NCBI GenBank assembly: GCA_027579435.1
Contig: JANBPK010000718.1
Span: forward strand, 111,703-175,702
Source of the DNA: Candolleomyces eurysporus
Lineage: Eukaryota > Basidiomycota > Agaricomycetes > Agaricales > Psathyrellaceae
Direction of reading: 5' to 3'
Length of the DNA: 64,000 bases
Shown here: positions 46,351 through 58,618 of the stretch, in pieces
Layout: each line of letters starts with the position of its first letter
Numbering within the stretch: the first letter of the stretch is position 1
Translations under genes and position numbers: made by a program
The notes under the pieces: model-generated
Told to the model about the DNA's origin: nothing
Seen by the model: the letters and a program-made list of their open reading frames with translations, nothing else
Databases searched by the model: none

Positions 46351-49300
46351 AGGTTCTGAAGCGGACGCCCATGATGCTTGTTGGTGGCTTGGAAGCTTGG
46401 AAACAAGTTTGGAGGTGCAGATGTTGCACGGGGGAAGGATCAACAGAGGGCGGGCGGGCCATCAGGAAACCGACAACATCAGTAAATCCGTGGGAGTTTG
46501 ATAAGGCTAGATAAGGGAATGCCATCAATAGATGTTCATCAATTTCCATCAGTCTGACAGTCCGTCTTGTCAGGCTGTGTAAAGGTAGATAAGGTCAGGA
46601 TATACCTGGCAGATGTGGTGGGTTTGTGGCATTAACGATGATGTTCGTAGAAATTTTTTGGGACCTGGAAAATATTCCTGAATGACGCACTCTGATGTTG
46701 AGAACTGGGTTCTCGCAGGCTGCTTGCATCCCGAGCAAGGATTTCTCAGGGACCACCGAGGTTCTGCAATCCATTTGAAATAGGTGAGCCAGCTCAGCAG
46801 ACGTTTGTAAGATCTCGAATTATCTTATCAGAGAGTCTTAAATATGTCGCGCCTGGTACCGACAAGTTCGATGAAGAGGAGCAATAAAATTCCGCCCAAG
46901 CGGACGATACACACCCTGTAGTGACTATAGCTCTTATGAAACTGTGTGTTTTGCAGCCCGTTTGTGAGCTCGCTCTGTAGTTTTCATTGACTGCAGACAG
47001 CATGGTCAAAATTCAACCCCACATAGCAATCCATACCCACTCTTGCGACACGAGTGGCTGGGTCAAAACGATTCGAACTGTCACGGTTACATCCCCTCTT
47101 CATGTGTTAGTCCACGAATTAATTGCCAATCTCCACGCAAGCGACAGACCTTTCTGGGCCGAGAAAGCGTACAAATTATGTAGAAAATGTAAGGAATGGG
47201 CGATTCAAACCATCGGGGAATCCCCTGGAATTTGCCATTTAAGATGGCAAACCCATACACCTCTCAAGCTGTAGAGCAAGAGTGCAAAGGATGCGTTCAT
47301 AAACGAGTTGCATGTATTATTCAACCTTGGTCACTCGTGTTATGTATTACATGTTGCTGAGGGTCCTCACGTCTACCGGAAGCAGTCTCAGAGGAATTAT
47401 TGAAAGGGCCAATCCCTCGTGCATCATCGATATCTGGTGAACAGGTCCGTGTATATGCCCTGCTCTCTCGGACTATTTTAATTATTCATTAACTGGCCAT
47501 CAGTGATGTGCGAGCGCAAGTCCGCCAGCCAGCGAGCGCACAGAGAGTTGAGGATGTGCCAATAATTCTACGTACTTGGCTTTTGAGCTGAGATTGCTTC
47601 ATAGTACTGGGCTGTAGAATTTGCGATTTAAGCATCGGAAAAAGCGGTGGCCGAAGCGGCGTTTCTTGTTACTGATATTGATACAGACGGTACCAGATGG
47701 GCCATCATCACCAGATCATTCAGTCAGATACTCCAGTTGTACATGCTAGCCTTGGCAACCTCAGCAACCTTGCAATTCTTGGAACCATTTCAAGGTTGAT
47801 TGACTTTGGAAAAAGCATTGCTGGTTTCAGTTGTATGGAATAGAAGACATTCACATTATTGATGCAACTCTCGAATTTCTTCGGCAATTGGCGTCAATCA
47901 GTGAGCGAACGCAAGGTTCGTTATTGACTTGTATCCGGGAGATGGCCAAACAAGCCTGTAGGCAGGGGTTTTTTTTTGAAAACCTGGGTGCTTCCTCCTT
48001 ATCCTCAAAGCCAAATCAGGGTGCAGACAAGCGACAAGCAAACAGGCGCGAGAGCATTCAGTCTTCATCCAGCTAATTTCCACCAAAGCTGAGCGCACTA
48101 TCTTAGCTGGCTCGTTCAAATTGAACAAGGGATATTTGTAACATCCAAAACATACTTCAATAATTCAAGCCTACATAGTCTTTTCTTAATTACTTACGGT
48201 ATTTGGATTGGGAGATAACCAGCGCCCAACCGTGGCCATGCCAATGGTTCGATCCTACGTAGTCGTTTCTGGTATCCTAACCAACGTTGAACCGGGGGCA
48301 TTCAGTGTTCCGGTATACCTAGTTGTTTCTGGTGCAAATGAGGGGACGAATATTTCACCTAGGGGCCACATACGCCAATATCGATATCCGAGTTTATTCG
48401 TAATTCTATTACAGAAGAATCCAGGTTACCGATGGCTACAGGAACGAGACAGAAACAACCTAATTACTACAAATCAAGGATGCAATCCGATCTCTCTCAT
48501 AATAGTAACAAGGCACAACAGCAGGACCCCAGCACATTGGACTCATTGGACCAAGAGAAAGCGGCCTGTCAGTGACAAGGCAGCAGACGATCTGTGTAGA
48601 CGAACAAACATTGAATTTGACTGGGCGTTGATGCAAACCTACCTGACCACTCGTTCTCGATCTTGCGCATATAGGGTGACAAGCAGATCAGTACACCCTG
48701 TCAGGCTGATGAGTGTGTCGATGAGAGATGATGAGAAATGAGAATAAAAAGAAGCAGGGATGCTGGTAAAGTGTGCACTGCCAGTGCAATGGATGGATGG
48801 GTTGGAATCTACAAGCAAGCCACAGTAGCCTGTGGAAATGAATCAATACTGAGTTACACAGGGGATGAACTTGGGCTTACAGAATGCGAAACCGTTTGAC
48901 AGACCTATTAAAACTTATGAGCACATTGTTGAGAAATGGTAATGGAAAGGAGGAGGCATACCGATGGGAAGTGGAGCCAACCGTACCCAGGACTGGAAGG
49001 TATGAGCCAGTCACAGGTAAGCGACGGAAACAGGTGATCATTAAATTTAACCAGTAGGATCCCCACACATCCGGGGTCGGCTACTGGCCCATCTTCACGG
49101 TCAACCTGTGTACATGGCATTGAGTGCTAGGCCAAAATTCAGGAAAATGGACATGCCTTTCACAGGAGTTGGGCGCTCCGGTGAGAACCGCACCCAGGTT
49201 TTTCGTAAGGTGATCACGGAGTAGACCAAGTGACGTTGGAAGAGTAATGGAAGGGGTGAGGTGAATGATAGAGTGGACGAGCCAAGCGGGAATAAAGGTT

Positions 49301-50400
49301 GTCGACAAGGAGTGAAGGAACCCTCTTCATGCTTAAACCTCTTTATATATAGTCATAAAACCGGGAAGCCCGGCAAGGGGGTTGAAATTATTGAAACATA
49401 ACCGTTAAGCTGCCTTTGCCGCAATGCCCGGATCCCTTCCCTGTTTATGTAAGAAACACATCAGCGTATGGTAGTTCCCTTTCATGCCGTATTTTCCCTT
49501 TCACCTATTATTCTCTCGACTAGTACATGCATATTCACTCGTGAGCGAGTGCATTGTCCCTGGTGCTGTTAAGCAATCGTATGTACTTGTCCGACAGAAC
49601 ACAAGTGAACATGTGGGCGCTTGTAGGCGCCATTTGCTCAGAGAATAACGATCACGGGACCAATGATGATCCTGAACCCCCATAGCGACCAACGGAATCG
49701 AAAACCCCGCTCAACCAGATATTAAAGGAGCAAGTTTGGCAGTGTAATTTGGAGTTCGATCAGGTCTGTAAATGAAAGCTGAGATGAGTGTATTAGGATT
49801 CTGGATACTATGTACGTGTTGCATGAATAATATGTACATGGACGTTAAATTTTCACTTTTCCCAAGAATGCATCTACCCAGACTGACATGCAATCGACTA
49901 CTGATGGCTCCGCTTTTGCTTCAGTCCTCAGTGACAGAATACGTGCAGTCTCGAACCGACGCTGCAGTACGGATGTGGCTTGGCATGGTAAGTCGCGGCC
50001 GGTTTCGAGCGAAGCGATAAAAGAAGGGGGTGCAGGTGGCCAGTATCATACCCAGCCCGAACGAGTATATGACTCGCGTTGTCATTATTCCTTCGTGTTG
50101 CACCCTGTCGGAACACTTCAGCGAGTCCCTGACAGCTGTGCATATAACCTTACTCACCGTCGTTCTGCAATCGCACCATTATGTTCCTTGATTTCCACAG
50201 ACCTGGGTTAAGATAAGTTAGGTACTCGTAGGCAAAAAATGTCGCGAATCACGTTCTCATTGCCCTGTACTACCTCATAAGTTAACGGTTGGGAAGCAGA
50301 AAGCTGGAATCCGCTTACCTGCTATCAAAGAGTTGAGAATCGCGCTTGAAAAACAATAGCTATTGACGATGGTGGCAAGAAGCAGGGGTGCGTGACTTCC
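46351..50400. other. No convincing gene over 4 kb
   Basis: ORFs up to 177 codons (48208-48741, +) lack family motifs, intron signals or composition typical of the real genes nearby. TATA-like TTTATATATAG occurs at about 49342 without a gene attached. Confidence 0.4.
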
Positions 50401-50403
50401 CAT

Positions 50404-50411
50404 TATATATA
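50404..50411 (+). promoter_or_regulatory. TATA-like element
   Basis: TATATATA lies about 310 bp before the ATG at 50716. The interval contains a plausible 5' UTR intron (GTATGCGC at 50621 to CATCTCAG just before the ATG), which would bring the element to a normal distance from the transcript start. Confidence 0.4.
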
Positions 50412-50715
50412 CCTAAAAATTGACTGATCGTGCCAAACACGTTTACTTTCAGTCTCTAACATTCCTTGATTTCGCTTCCCTCCCCTGACCACCAGCGTGT
50501 CCCTACCGACCTCTTTTCCTCTACACCTTCGCTTCGCTGTTGCAACGTCATGAAGCAGCGAGACAACGAATGACCCCATCCCTAGTCCCGCCGGAAACGA
50601 AAGAAGATCGGCTCATCATCAGGTATGCGCTCCAGGACCGCCCCTGCCCTGTATTATACCTCCAGATTGCCGCCGCCATCTATATTCCGGTCCTCCATTC
50701 TCTCCTCATCTCAGC

Positions 50716-51700
50716 ATGTCTACTCCGGATGACCTACCATGGCCTGAACTGGAAAACGTCTCTCGCGGGGCCACCAGAGGAAATCAAGGCCAGAAGGGTG
50801 TTCTGGCACAACCTGATCGCGACGGGCGATGTCTGCTTCAGCTACGCGTTCAGCCAGGCGTGCTCACTGTTAAGCTGAACCAACAGTCCAGCAAGTGGTA
50901 TCGCATCCTTGACAGCGAAGTAAATCGCGCTTTCAAGACCACCAAGACGTACTGGCGCAAGGCTCGACGACGGCAAGACTACGATGCACAGGCGGATCAG
51001 GATCACATGGAGCTGCACGAGTGGCTGCAGCAGGTGAAGGACAAGACGATGAGCCAGCTCGAGCTGTTGATGCAGAAGGGAGAGACCCAAGGGCCTCTCT
51101 ATGTCATGCCAGAGGATGTCAAACTCATTCTTCTACGCAAGTTTATCGAGCGGCAGGCCGCCGGTATTCCCCATGATCCACAATTGCGCAACTCTTTCAT
51201 CGCGGGAGAGCTACCCTCATATAGCCATCGCAACCATTCAATGGACTCTTACTCCCCCGAACCTTCCGACCAAGGTTTCACCGAATCCGTCACATTCCCA
51301 TTCATCAGGTTCGTGTGGGTTCGGCTCTTTCATTATCGTTCGATCGCTGAGCCACTTTCCAGACCGACAGAATGACATCGCAGCCCGCCTTTCAAATTCG
51401 CGCGCATCCGAATCCCCTTCACTATTGACAAACGAAGCTCTCACCGTGGTCGATACGAACCAGTCAAGCAGTCCCGCTGAGTTCCTGCACCTTGACCACA
51501 AGGAAATCCACCGTCTTTGCCCTTCCTCTCGCAGTAGGAACGAAGGGTTGTCAGATCCACCGGTAGTCATCACCTTTCCTTGCCCTGAGGATGTGCCATG
51601 TTCACGTCTTTGCCCTTTCCTCTCGACCCCTCTGCATTCCTTGCAGATTCCATTGACCGTGATGAAGGAAGTTCGTTCTTCCATTCATGGCGACGATTGA
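50716..51700 (+). CDS. Hypothetical helical protein upstream of the transposon region
   Basis: The ATG at 50716 opens 186 codons (MSTPDDLPWPELENVS). The likely exons are 50716-51274 and 51363-51700, separated by an 88 bp intron (GTTTCACC to TTTCCAG), giving 298 aa with the frame kept. If the intron is not removed, the product ends at 51375. The N-terminal part has a long charged helix (FKTTKTYWRKARRRQDYDAQ, then HMELHEWLQQVKDKTMSQLE) and MPEDVKLILLRKFIERQA. The C-terminal half is Ser/Pro rich. The family is not recognised. The donor is weak, so the second exon is uncertain. Confidence 0.45.
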
Positions 51701-52022
51701 GGTCAATTGTGCGGTAGAAGAAACACAGCCAGCTGGTGGTGGATTCGACAGCGTTGAGAAGCTGGTCTGCTTGATATTCTTTTTGGAGCATATCATCGTG
51801 TACTGTGACTCTCGATGGGAGGAGGTGAATACGAGCAATGTAGGTTAGCTTGTCTCGGTTAACGGGAATTTGGAGGACGAGAAGATAACGTATAAGTGAA
51901 CGAGTCTGGATAGGCTGAATACAGGCGATAAGGTAGATATAGAGAGGTCGGCGTCAGCCACACAGGCGGCTGAAGGACAACAGCAATTTTGCAATAGTTA
52001 TGCCGCTGGCAATACAACAAAA

Positions 52023-55000
52023 CTAATACCCATGCATTTCTATCTCGTCCTCATCCAGTTCATGGACTTCATCATTTCTACCCTCTTCGTCAGCGTCGGT
52101 GTCGCGATCACTATCGCTGTCGCTATCGCTATCACTGTCGCCGTTGCTGTCGTTGTTATTGCCCCGCTTGTCATTGGGGTTGAGAGATTCCGTTAAGAGA
52201 CCTTTCTCGATATCAAGCTCTTTGGCTCTTGAGGGTTCGGCATGGATTGCTTCTTGACCAAATGAAATGTTTTGAGGAGGCGGGAGAACTGGCAGCACGG
52301 GTTCCGATGGCTTTTGCAGGGATGGATGTTGATGATGGGAAGACTGCCCCTCAGTCCAATGCCCCACCCCTAAGTTGATTTGATAGCGCATAAACATATC
52401 GCGGTCGACGAATCTTGCAAGCGTGTAAGTAATATCTCATGTCGGAGACTGATTCAGCAAAGCTTACCTATTTATGTAGTACTCTTTCCAATCAAATCCA
52501 TCACCAGCCATCTCTGATTTTCCTCGACCATCTTCGTATACCCGGCCTTTGCAAAAGCGGGGTATGATATGCGATGCTCGAAGAACAACGTTGGGATCAA
52601 TGAATGAGATTGCATCAGGAGAGGTTATTGAGGGGAATACGACAGTATCGAGTTCGGGAAGAGAGGCGGAAGTCGAGTTGAAGTGATTGGTGGGGTTGGT
52701 GGAACTTGAATACCATCGAACCCTTAGGAATTCCATTCGAATCGGAGTGTAGTCGCGTACTCCTGAAACAGCTTCTCCGACATAATAGACGTGGGCATGG
52801 TAGATTCCCAGAACACGAGCATAGAGGTATGGGTGGTGAGCAAGAGTGTCTCTGTTGTATTGGGGGTTTGGAATCATGATGTTGCAGACATCAGAGTTGA
52901 CATGTATGACATCCTCATCTCTCCGTACATCATAGGTGGTGTACTTCAGCCTCATGATTTTGTGGGAGAAGATTCGGTGATCCTTGAATGCAAGATACGA
53001 GGAATCTAGGGAAGGGATTGTGCCATGTGTCTCTTGACCTTGGTAGCGCGCCCTCAAGTTTGAAGCCATTCTGGGAAGCAGGTGGTCCCGCAGATCTGAG
53101 AGGAACGTCTGTGGAAGAATTTTAGTCAGAGATTTCGAAGAGATCCATGGACCAAACTACCTTTCCTAGCGGATCAACTTCAACGTCGCTGGGCTGGGGT
53201 TCACCGATCAAAGAAAGACCCAGGAGGGAGATGGGATAATTTTCGTTGATGCCGATATGATGATGGATGTCGACCTTTCTGGCTGCCCTTCGTTGCTCTT
53301 CTATCTCCTTTTTGGTTTCCTTAGATGCATTGATTTGAGTGCGAATGGCGCGAATACGAGCTGCCTTGCGCTCATGGCGAACAACCTCTTCACGGATCTT
53401 CTTTTTCGAGGAGCGTCGATACCATTTTTTGGGGAGTCGGTGCATGAGTTCACCCTAATCGAGGACATTGGCCAATCAGTGAGGAGACGTCTCTTCACAT
53501 TATCAACTCACCACCTCCGTCGTAAATGAATCGCAGGTACCAAAAGTCCTAATGGTTTTGACGTAGTCGCCAAGAAAATGGAACTTGGGCGTCTGAATAT
53601 TGAGTGCGACAAGTTTTGGTTTTGATTTTGAATCCACAGACTTTCCTTTGCTTGAACCTTGCTGGTTGCTGCTCTCCGAAGGTTGGGAGGACTAAGGACC
53701 AGGCAGGTCAATAGATTAAAGACCAACAGAACAGAAGGGTCACTCACACTTGCTTCCGGTACCATTGGGACCGCTGGCATCTCTTGATTGGACTCCAATA
53801 GGCCAGAAGACTCTGATTGAGGGGAAATGGCGTCAGATGCTGCAGCGAAGGTCGGGGAGCTGGGCCGTGTTCTGCTGGTTCTCTCTGCTTGGTCAATATC
53901 TCTGTTTGAGGTACGCAATTTCCCTTTTGTTTCTTTTGATTTGCGCCGTGATCCAGAGAGCTGTACTTTGATGTCAAGAAGGGATTAATGAGGGGGTATT
54001 GTGAATTCTCACCGCAGCTGAGCGTCCTGAACGAGACTTGTTTGCTTTTATTACCCGAGCAGCAGTCTCTGGTAGCGATGGCAAAGGGTTGGGGGAGTAT
54101 GGTGCCTCAAGGACAGTTGACGTTGAAGGCAAAGCGCAACGTGCAGGAGGCGCGGTCGACGGCCCAGATTCATCTGCAGTCGCTTTGTCTTTTGCGAGTT
54201 TTGCTTTGCTTGCCGCCTTTTTCTGTTCCCGTTTGACACGTTTTGCTACCTCAATGGCCAACTCCTTGGTCTGGATCTGGGAGCATACGTTGGCAATGAA
54301 TTGCCGGAAAGAATCGCCAAGTTTGATAGTAGCCTCATCTAAAAGATCCAAGGTTGCATCTGTGTGTAATCGGAGCTTTGCCAGAGCATGCCACTTGGCA
54401 CAGGATGACAGGATAAGAACTATCTCCCGGGAGTGTTCTTCGTGAGGAACCAACCCATCGAAAACAGGGATGGCGCACTTTTGAGTTTGGGTCAGCAGAA
54501 GGTGATGGTAGTTAGAGTTCATGACTCACCTGCAGGAGTTGCTCATAGTCTCGGGCTGCCTTCCTCTTGAACTCGGAGACGTTTTCTGAGAACCGTCTCA
54601 CAGATGTTCCAAATCTCGGAACGAGACGGTATCTAACCCAATATATCATACCATACATTGCGGTTAGACCAATCACAGTGTCGAGTAAAAAAGCTCACCG
54701 CCTGTCGAGTTCATGGACAAGAACTTCATGTTTGGAAGATGCTTCAAGGATCCGGATGAGATGTATAAAGAGACTCTTCCAAACTCCAATTTCAAATTCG
54801 TGCATAAGGTCGACGACCAAGGCCGAAAAGATATCAAAGTTGGTTGATTTGAGCCGGACTGAGAACGCATTCTAGTTTTAACCAGCGTTAATACTGTATC
54901 ATAGATGCAGAGGGGCGGTAAGAACTCTCACCATAACTGGTTGGAGGGACTCAGGCTTCAGAAGTCGCTCCACATGTGTACCTGAAATTGCGGCACCATC

Positions 55001-57128
55001 GTTGAACACTTTGATCCTGGCTTCCTCCACCGTTGACTGCCTGGAGGCATCGTCCTTCCTAGCATAATTCTCACGGAATATACGATCTGCTTCCGTACCT
55101 AGCTGATCAAGCTTGTCTTTGGTAATTAGGCAACGGGGGCAAGGGCAGCCCCCGTTACTTCTAATTGTCGCAATCAAAACCCTACAAGGTCACGGTAATG
55201 CTGAGTGAAATGAGAAGCAGAGATATGCCAGTATAGCTTACTTTTCAGGGTAATCAGCCGAATAGGTAAATATTCGAATGTAGAATCGACGCTCGATCCC
55301 ATCCTGACACATGATGACAATTCCGTGTCGAATGGCTTCCAAGAGTTTGTCATCGAGCAGGATCTGCCACTGAGCATGGAACATCTCATTCTTGCAGTGT
55401 GACATGAATGATTTGGGCGGTATCCTTCCACCCGTCTTCCTAGTAACATAGTCTTTGAAGTCAGGGGAGAGCTAATGGAAAAATCTCTGAGACTCATCAT
55501 GCTTCAACAAGATGCGCAACCCTTACCTTGTCAAAAAAAAGCAACGATGTGGCAGAGATTTGATGAAGGCTTGCAACGGCGATACTTGGATTCATTGCCG
55601 AAGAACATGTATAGGGGCCAGAGTTTTTCGTCGCTGAAGGACGTCAAATGTGTTTGGTCAGACCAATGCATTAGACCAACTACAACCCGAGGTCTGGTGC
55701 AGCCAGGAGGTGGGGGGGNAGTCCTGCAGCTCTCGATGGGCCTGCAGAAACGCATCTGAATTATATAGCTCAGAATGAACCCGCATGGCTGGGGTGTCCG
55801 GGTCTGGCTGCCACAGAACCTCGAATGGGTCGTAATGGAAATGGTCCATATCTGGGCTGTTGAGGATTTTCTCCTGGACGATTGAGACGATGCTTCGATG
55901 ATACAGGGTGCCTACATTTTGTCTTTCTACAGCGCCACCAATGGGGATGGGGATGGTAATTGGGGTAGTCTTCCATCCGTCGTCATCGACCCAGTCTTCC
56001 TCGTCATCAGTGCTCCCAACGTGTTCCAAACTTTTCCTGTTGTCCCCAAGCACGTCAAATATTCGAGGCCAATTGGCCTTTGCGATGTCTTCTGCAAATC
56101 CGGGAGTTTGAGCTAGCTGAACAAGCTTCTGCAATTTCGCAATGGATAGGTCAGGGCCACTGTCGATGTACCATTCACCAAGTTCAAAGCTCGAAAGGTT
56201 GGGAAATGGCGCCACCAAAGGCGGCGGGNACCATTGAAGAGGGGTTGTGGCTGGCCTCTTCTGGTGTATTGGCGTGATTAGTTGAATCGTAAAGATCGTC
56301 AAGGTTGATCCACCCTTCTGGGTCATGTGTGGGGAGCGAAGTTGAATAATATCTTCGTCGAAGGTGAAAAGTATTAGCAGGTCCTTCGATATGAGCTGGC
56401 TTGGGCAGGGAGCTGCGGAAGGCTTGCAGACGTTTGAAAGGATTTCCTAGAGCTAAGAATGTCAAGCTAGCCCTGACGAAGATGAGCAGTAAGGCTTACC
56501 AGCAGGTGGAAGAAATGCGTCTTGATTGGTTCGAAGTGGTTCAGGGAGCCGGTCATTTGTCCGAAATCTTTCTACGTTACGGCGAGTCCTTCTTAACGCA
56601 ATAGGGAGATCATCGGGATTCATAGGGTTTGTTGATGCTGGCGGGTTCGGCGACAATTGGTGGCTTCTTTGACCGTCAGGAAATGCTGGGTTGGGGTCCC
56701 GGAGGCCAGGCCCTGGCTCCTGTTCCGAGCTTGGTAAAGTTTGAGTGTTTGAGACGCCAGCGGATGTAGGGTCAGCGGAAGCAGAGGGGTGTTGAGTAGC
56801 CTTCATGGGCTCTGAAGGGCCGGAAGCTTGCTCCGGGATCTGTGTTCTAAGTCAGTGACATGATGGTGCATTTGAGGGTCAACCATCTTACCTTGCGTGG
56901 TCTAAATTGAGAACCTCTGAGGCCAATCTGAATATATTTTTTTTCAGATACTTTCTGTTTCTTGCACTCGTCCGTCCGCATGTCCCGAGTAGCTGGAAAA
57001 GAAGCCTGGAATTCTTCCTGAGCCCGCATGCAATAGAGCCTCTGGTGGGTTGTGAGAGGCTGGGATGAGGTGAATTCTCTTTGACAGAAACGGCATATGA
57101 GGGAATCTGTCCTAGATCGGTTGAACAT
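52023..57128 (-). CDS. Plavaka-type DNA transposase (CACTA/EnSpm-like), 13 exons
   Basis: Transposase of the Plavaka group common in Agaricomycetes. Exons: 57128-56892, 56839-56500, 56452-55527, 55471-55242, 55181-54932, 54871-54699, 54632-54530, 54477-54013, 53960-53748, 53691-53512, 53454-53161, 53108-52468, 52413-52023. Discounting Ns at 56227 and 55719 and one A of the A8 run at 55532-55539 gives 1479 aa, an exact codon multiple. Order: N-terminal C2H2 finger (CRFCQREF.....LTTHQRLYC), disordered linker, VVGLMHWSDQTHL, WPLYMFFGNESKYRR, MCQDGIERRFYIRIFTYSAD, IATIRSNGGCPCPRCLI, VVDLMHEFEIGVWKSLF (candidate catalytic acidic/His positions), HALAKLRLHTDATLDLLD, PKFHFLGDYVKTIRTFGT, HRLPKKWYRRSSKK, then a C-terminal region with VNSDVCNIMIPNPQY and an acidic Asp/Ser tail. 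No stop other than the homopolymer-linked ones was found, so the gene may be active. Start chosen at 57128 because the TATA box lies at 57171. Terminal inverted repeats were not located. Confidence 0.85.
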
Positions 57129-57170
57129 GGCTGAATAGAGACAAAAGCTCAATGGGTGATCCATGGGGTA

Positions 57171-57176
57171 TTTATA
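57171..57176 (-). promoter_or_regulatory. TATA box of the Plavaka transposase gene
   Basis: The minus strand reads GGGTATAAATACCC. The TATAAA core is 43-48 bp upstream of the chosen ATG (57128), leaving a very short leader. A longer in-frame start at 57230 lies upstream of the box and is therefore unlikely. Confidence 0.5.
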
Positions 57177-57601
57177 CCCAATGCAGAACTTCGCCCATGC
57201 CAACGCAAGAAAAGGCTGTCCAATGTCCATTTTGAAATGCCGTTCAGTCGGCTATTTTCAAACAAAACACGGTTCGGCTGGACATTTTCAGATGAAACAG
57301 CGTCAGGCGGCATTGGTGGAGACTGTTTAGCACGGATCAAGGGGCAGTGCTCTCAATTGAACATCCATCAAATCGCCGACCGCTTCCCGCCACTTGATGA
57401 CTTTGATCCAACGGGAAAGCAGACTCAGAGGAATCTGAAGGTCTCTGTGACGACATGTTGCTGTGCGANGGGGCGAGAAAACAAACGGGAGTTTGGGTTT
57501 GAAACGTGAATTGGTGCTATTAAACTGACCCACGCCTCGTCACCTGAATGTACCACTTGCATTGCTCACAACTCCTTGCTTTTGCCCACCAATTTATCAC
57601 C

Positions 57602-58340
57602 ATGCCCAAGGAATTGCCTGACGCCACAAGGGGCGCAAAGAATTCCAAAATAAGGCAAAGCCTTCACGACCTAAATCAACCCATCCCTCAGTTGGCGGCG
57701 AAGCATCGACGCCCCACATACCAGATACCTGGGTTAGAAAATCCAATTCGTGAGCGTACTCTGACTTGTCAGGTGCTAATATGCAAACTGAAGTGAACTT
57801 CAGCATCAGGATTTGGAGTAGAGACCAGGGCCAATACGGCTGCAGCGCAAAGGGAGCAAAGGCGCTTGAACAGGGAAATAATTCGCGAGGATATCGCAGA
57901 AGACGGTCTAGGTAAAATGAACCTAGATCAGCTCGAGCTGGATAACGCAAAGATGGAAACCGTGCAAACGGCTAAGGCCAGCTCCCCCCCNATTGACGGA
58001 GTCTGCGTCTTCTCAATCTGGCGGTTCTCCATCAACGATGGAAGAATACGAAAGGTTGAGCAGGAAGGTTACCAAGTTGAAGAGGCGAATTAAATGTCAA
58101 TCTCGGGAGCTCCTGCTTCGTGAAATGGAACTGGAGAAGACCCGAGAACAAAATACGGCTTTGACGAATAGGCTTAATGCCGCTGAAGCAAGTGCTGCAC
58201 TTGGGTTTAAGGAGAAGGCGGAGTATGCTGAGGCTCTGACTTTGGAGAGGAGGGAAACGGAGGTACTGCGAGAAGCCCTGGAAGCTGCAGGGGCTGACCT
58301 CCCAACTGGGTATGGCCAAAGAATGGATTGTTCTTTCTGA
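57602..58340 (+). CDS. Coiled-coil protein next to the transposase
   Basis: Exons 57602-57772 and 57824-58340 give 228 aa when the N at 57991 is ignored; counting the N puts the last 115 codons out of frame. The N-terminal part is basic (AKHRRPTYQIPGLENPIRER, then a Gln/Arg-rich helix). The C-terminal half is a long coiled coil (MEEYERLSRKVTKLKRRIK, LLLREMELEKTREQNTAL, AEALTLERRETEVLREALE). It is divergently arranged with the transposase (about 470 bp between starts) and convergent with the 58.6-61.2 kb gene, and could be transposon cargo. Similar short coiled-coil ORFs are common in Agaricomycete repeats (general knowledge). No catalytic domain is visible. Confidence 0.6.
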
Positions 58341-58618
58341 AATAGATGGAGATGGGTGGGAGTGAATCGACGCGACCAGTAAACACTCTCCAGGATTCCA
58401 ACGTATCTTGAATATGTATATCTTGAATATCGCTGAATATAGTTCTCCCCGATAATGTTGTGCAATCTGCCACAAGTTTACCCCATTCATGGATATTTAT
58501 TACCGGGGTGAAGGATGGCGCAGGTGGAGGGAGGAGGGGAGAAGAGTTGTTGTGATACTAAGAAGATAATATTTTACATTAGTGTCCAAGAAATATACTG
58601 CTACAAGTACGGTAATTG

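Noticed and set aside
48208..48741. 177-codon plus-strand ORF
   Set aside because: No family resemblance, no splice context, and composition like the surrounding non-coding DNA.
51700..52020. Terminal inverted repeat of the Plavaka element
   Set aside because: Scanning by eye against 57.2-57.6 kb and 61.4-62.1 kb gave no convincing CACT-type inverted match, so no boundary is claimed.
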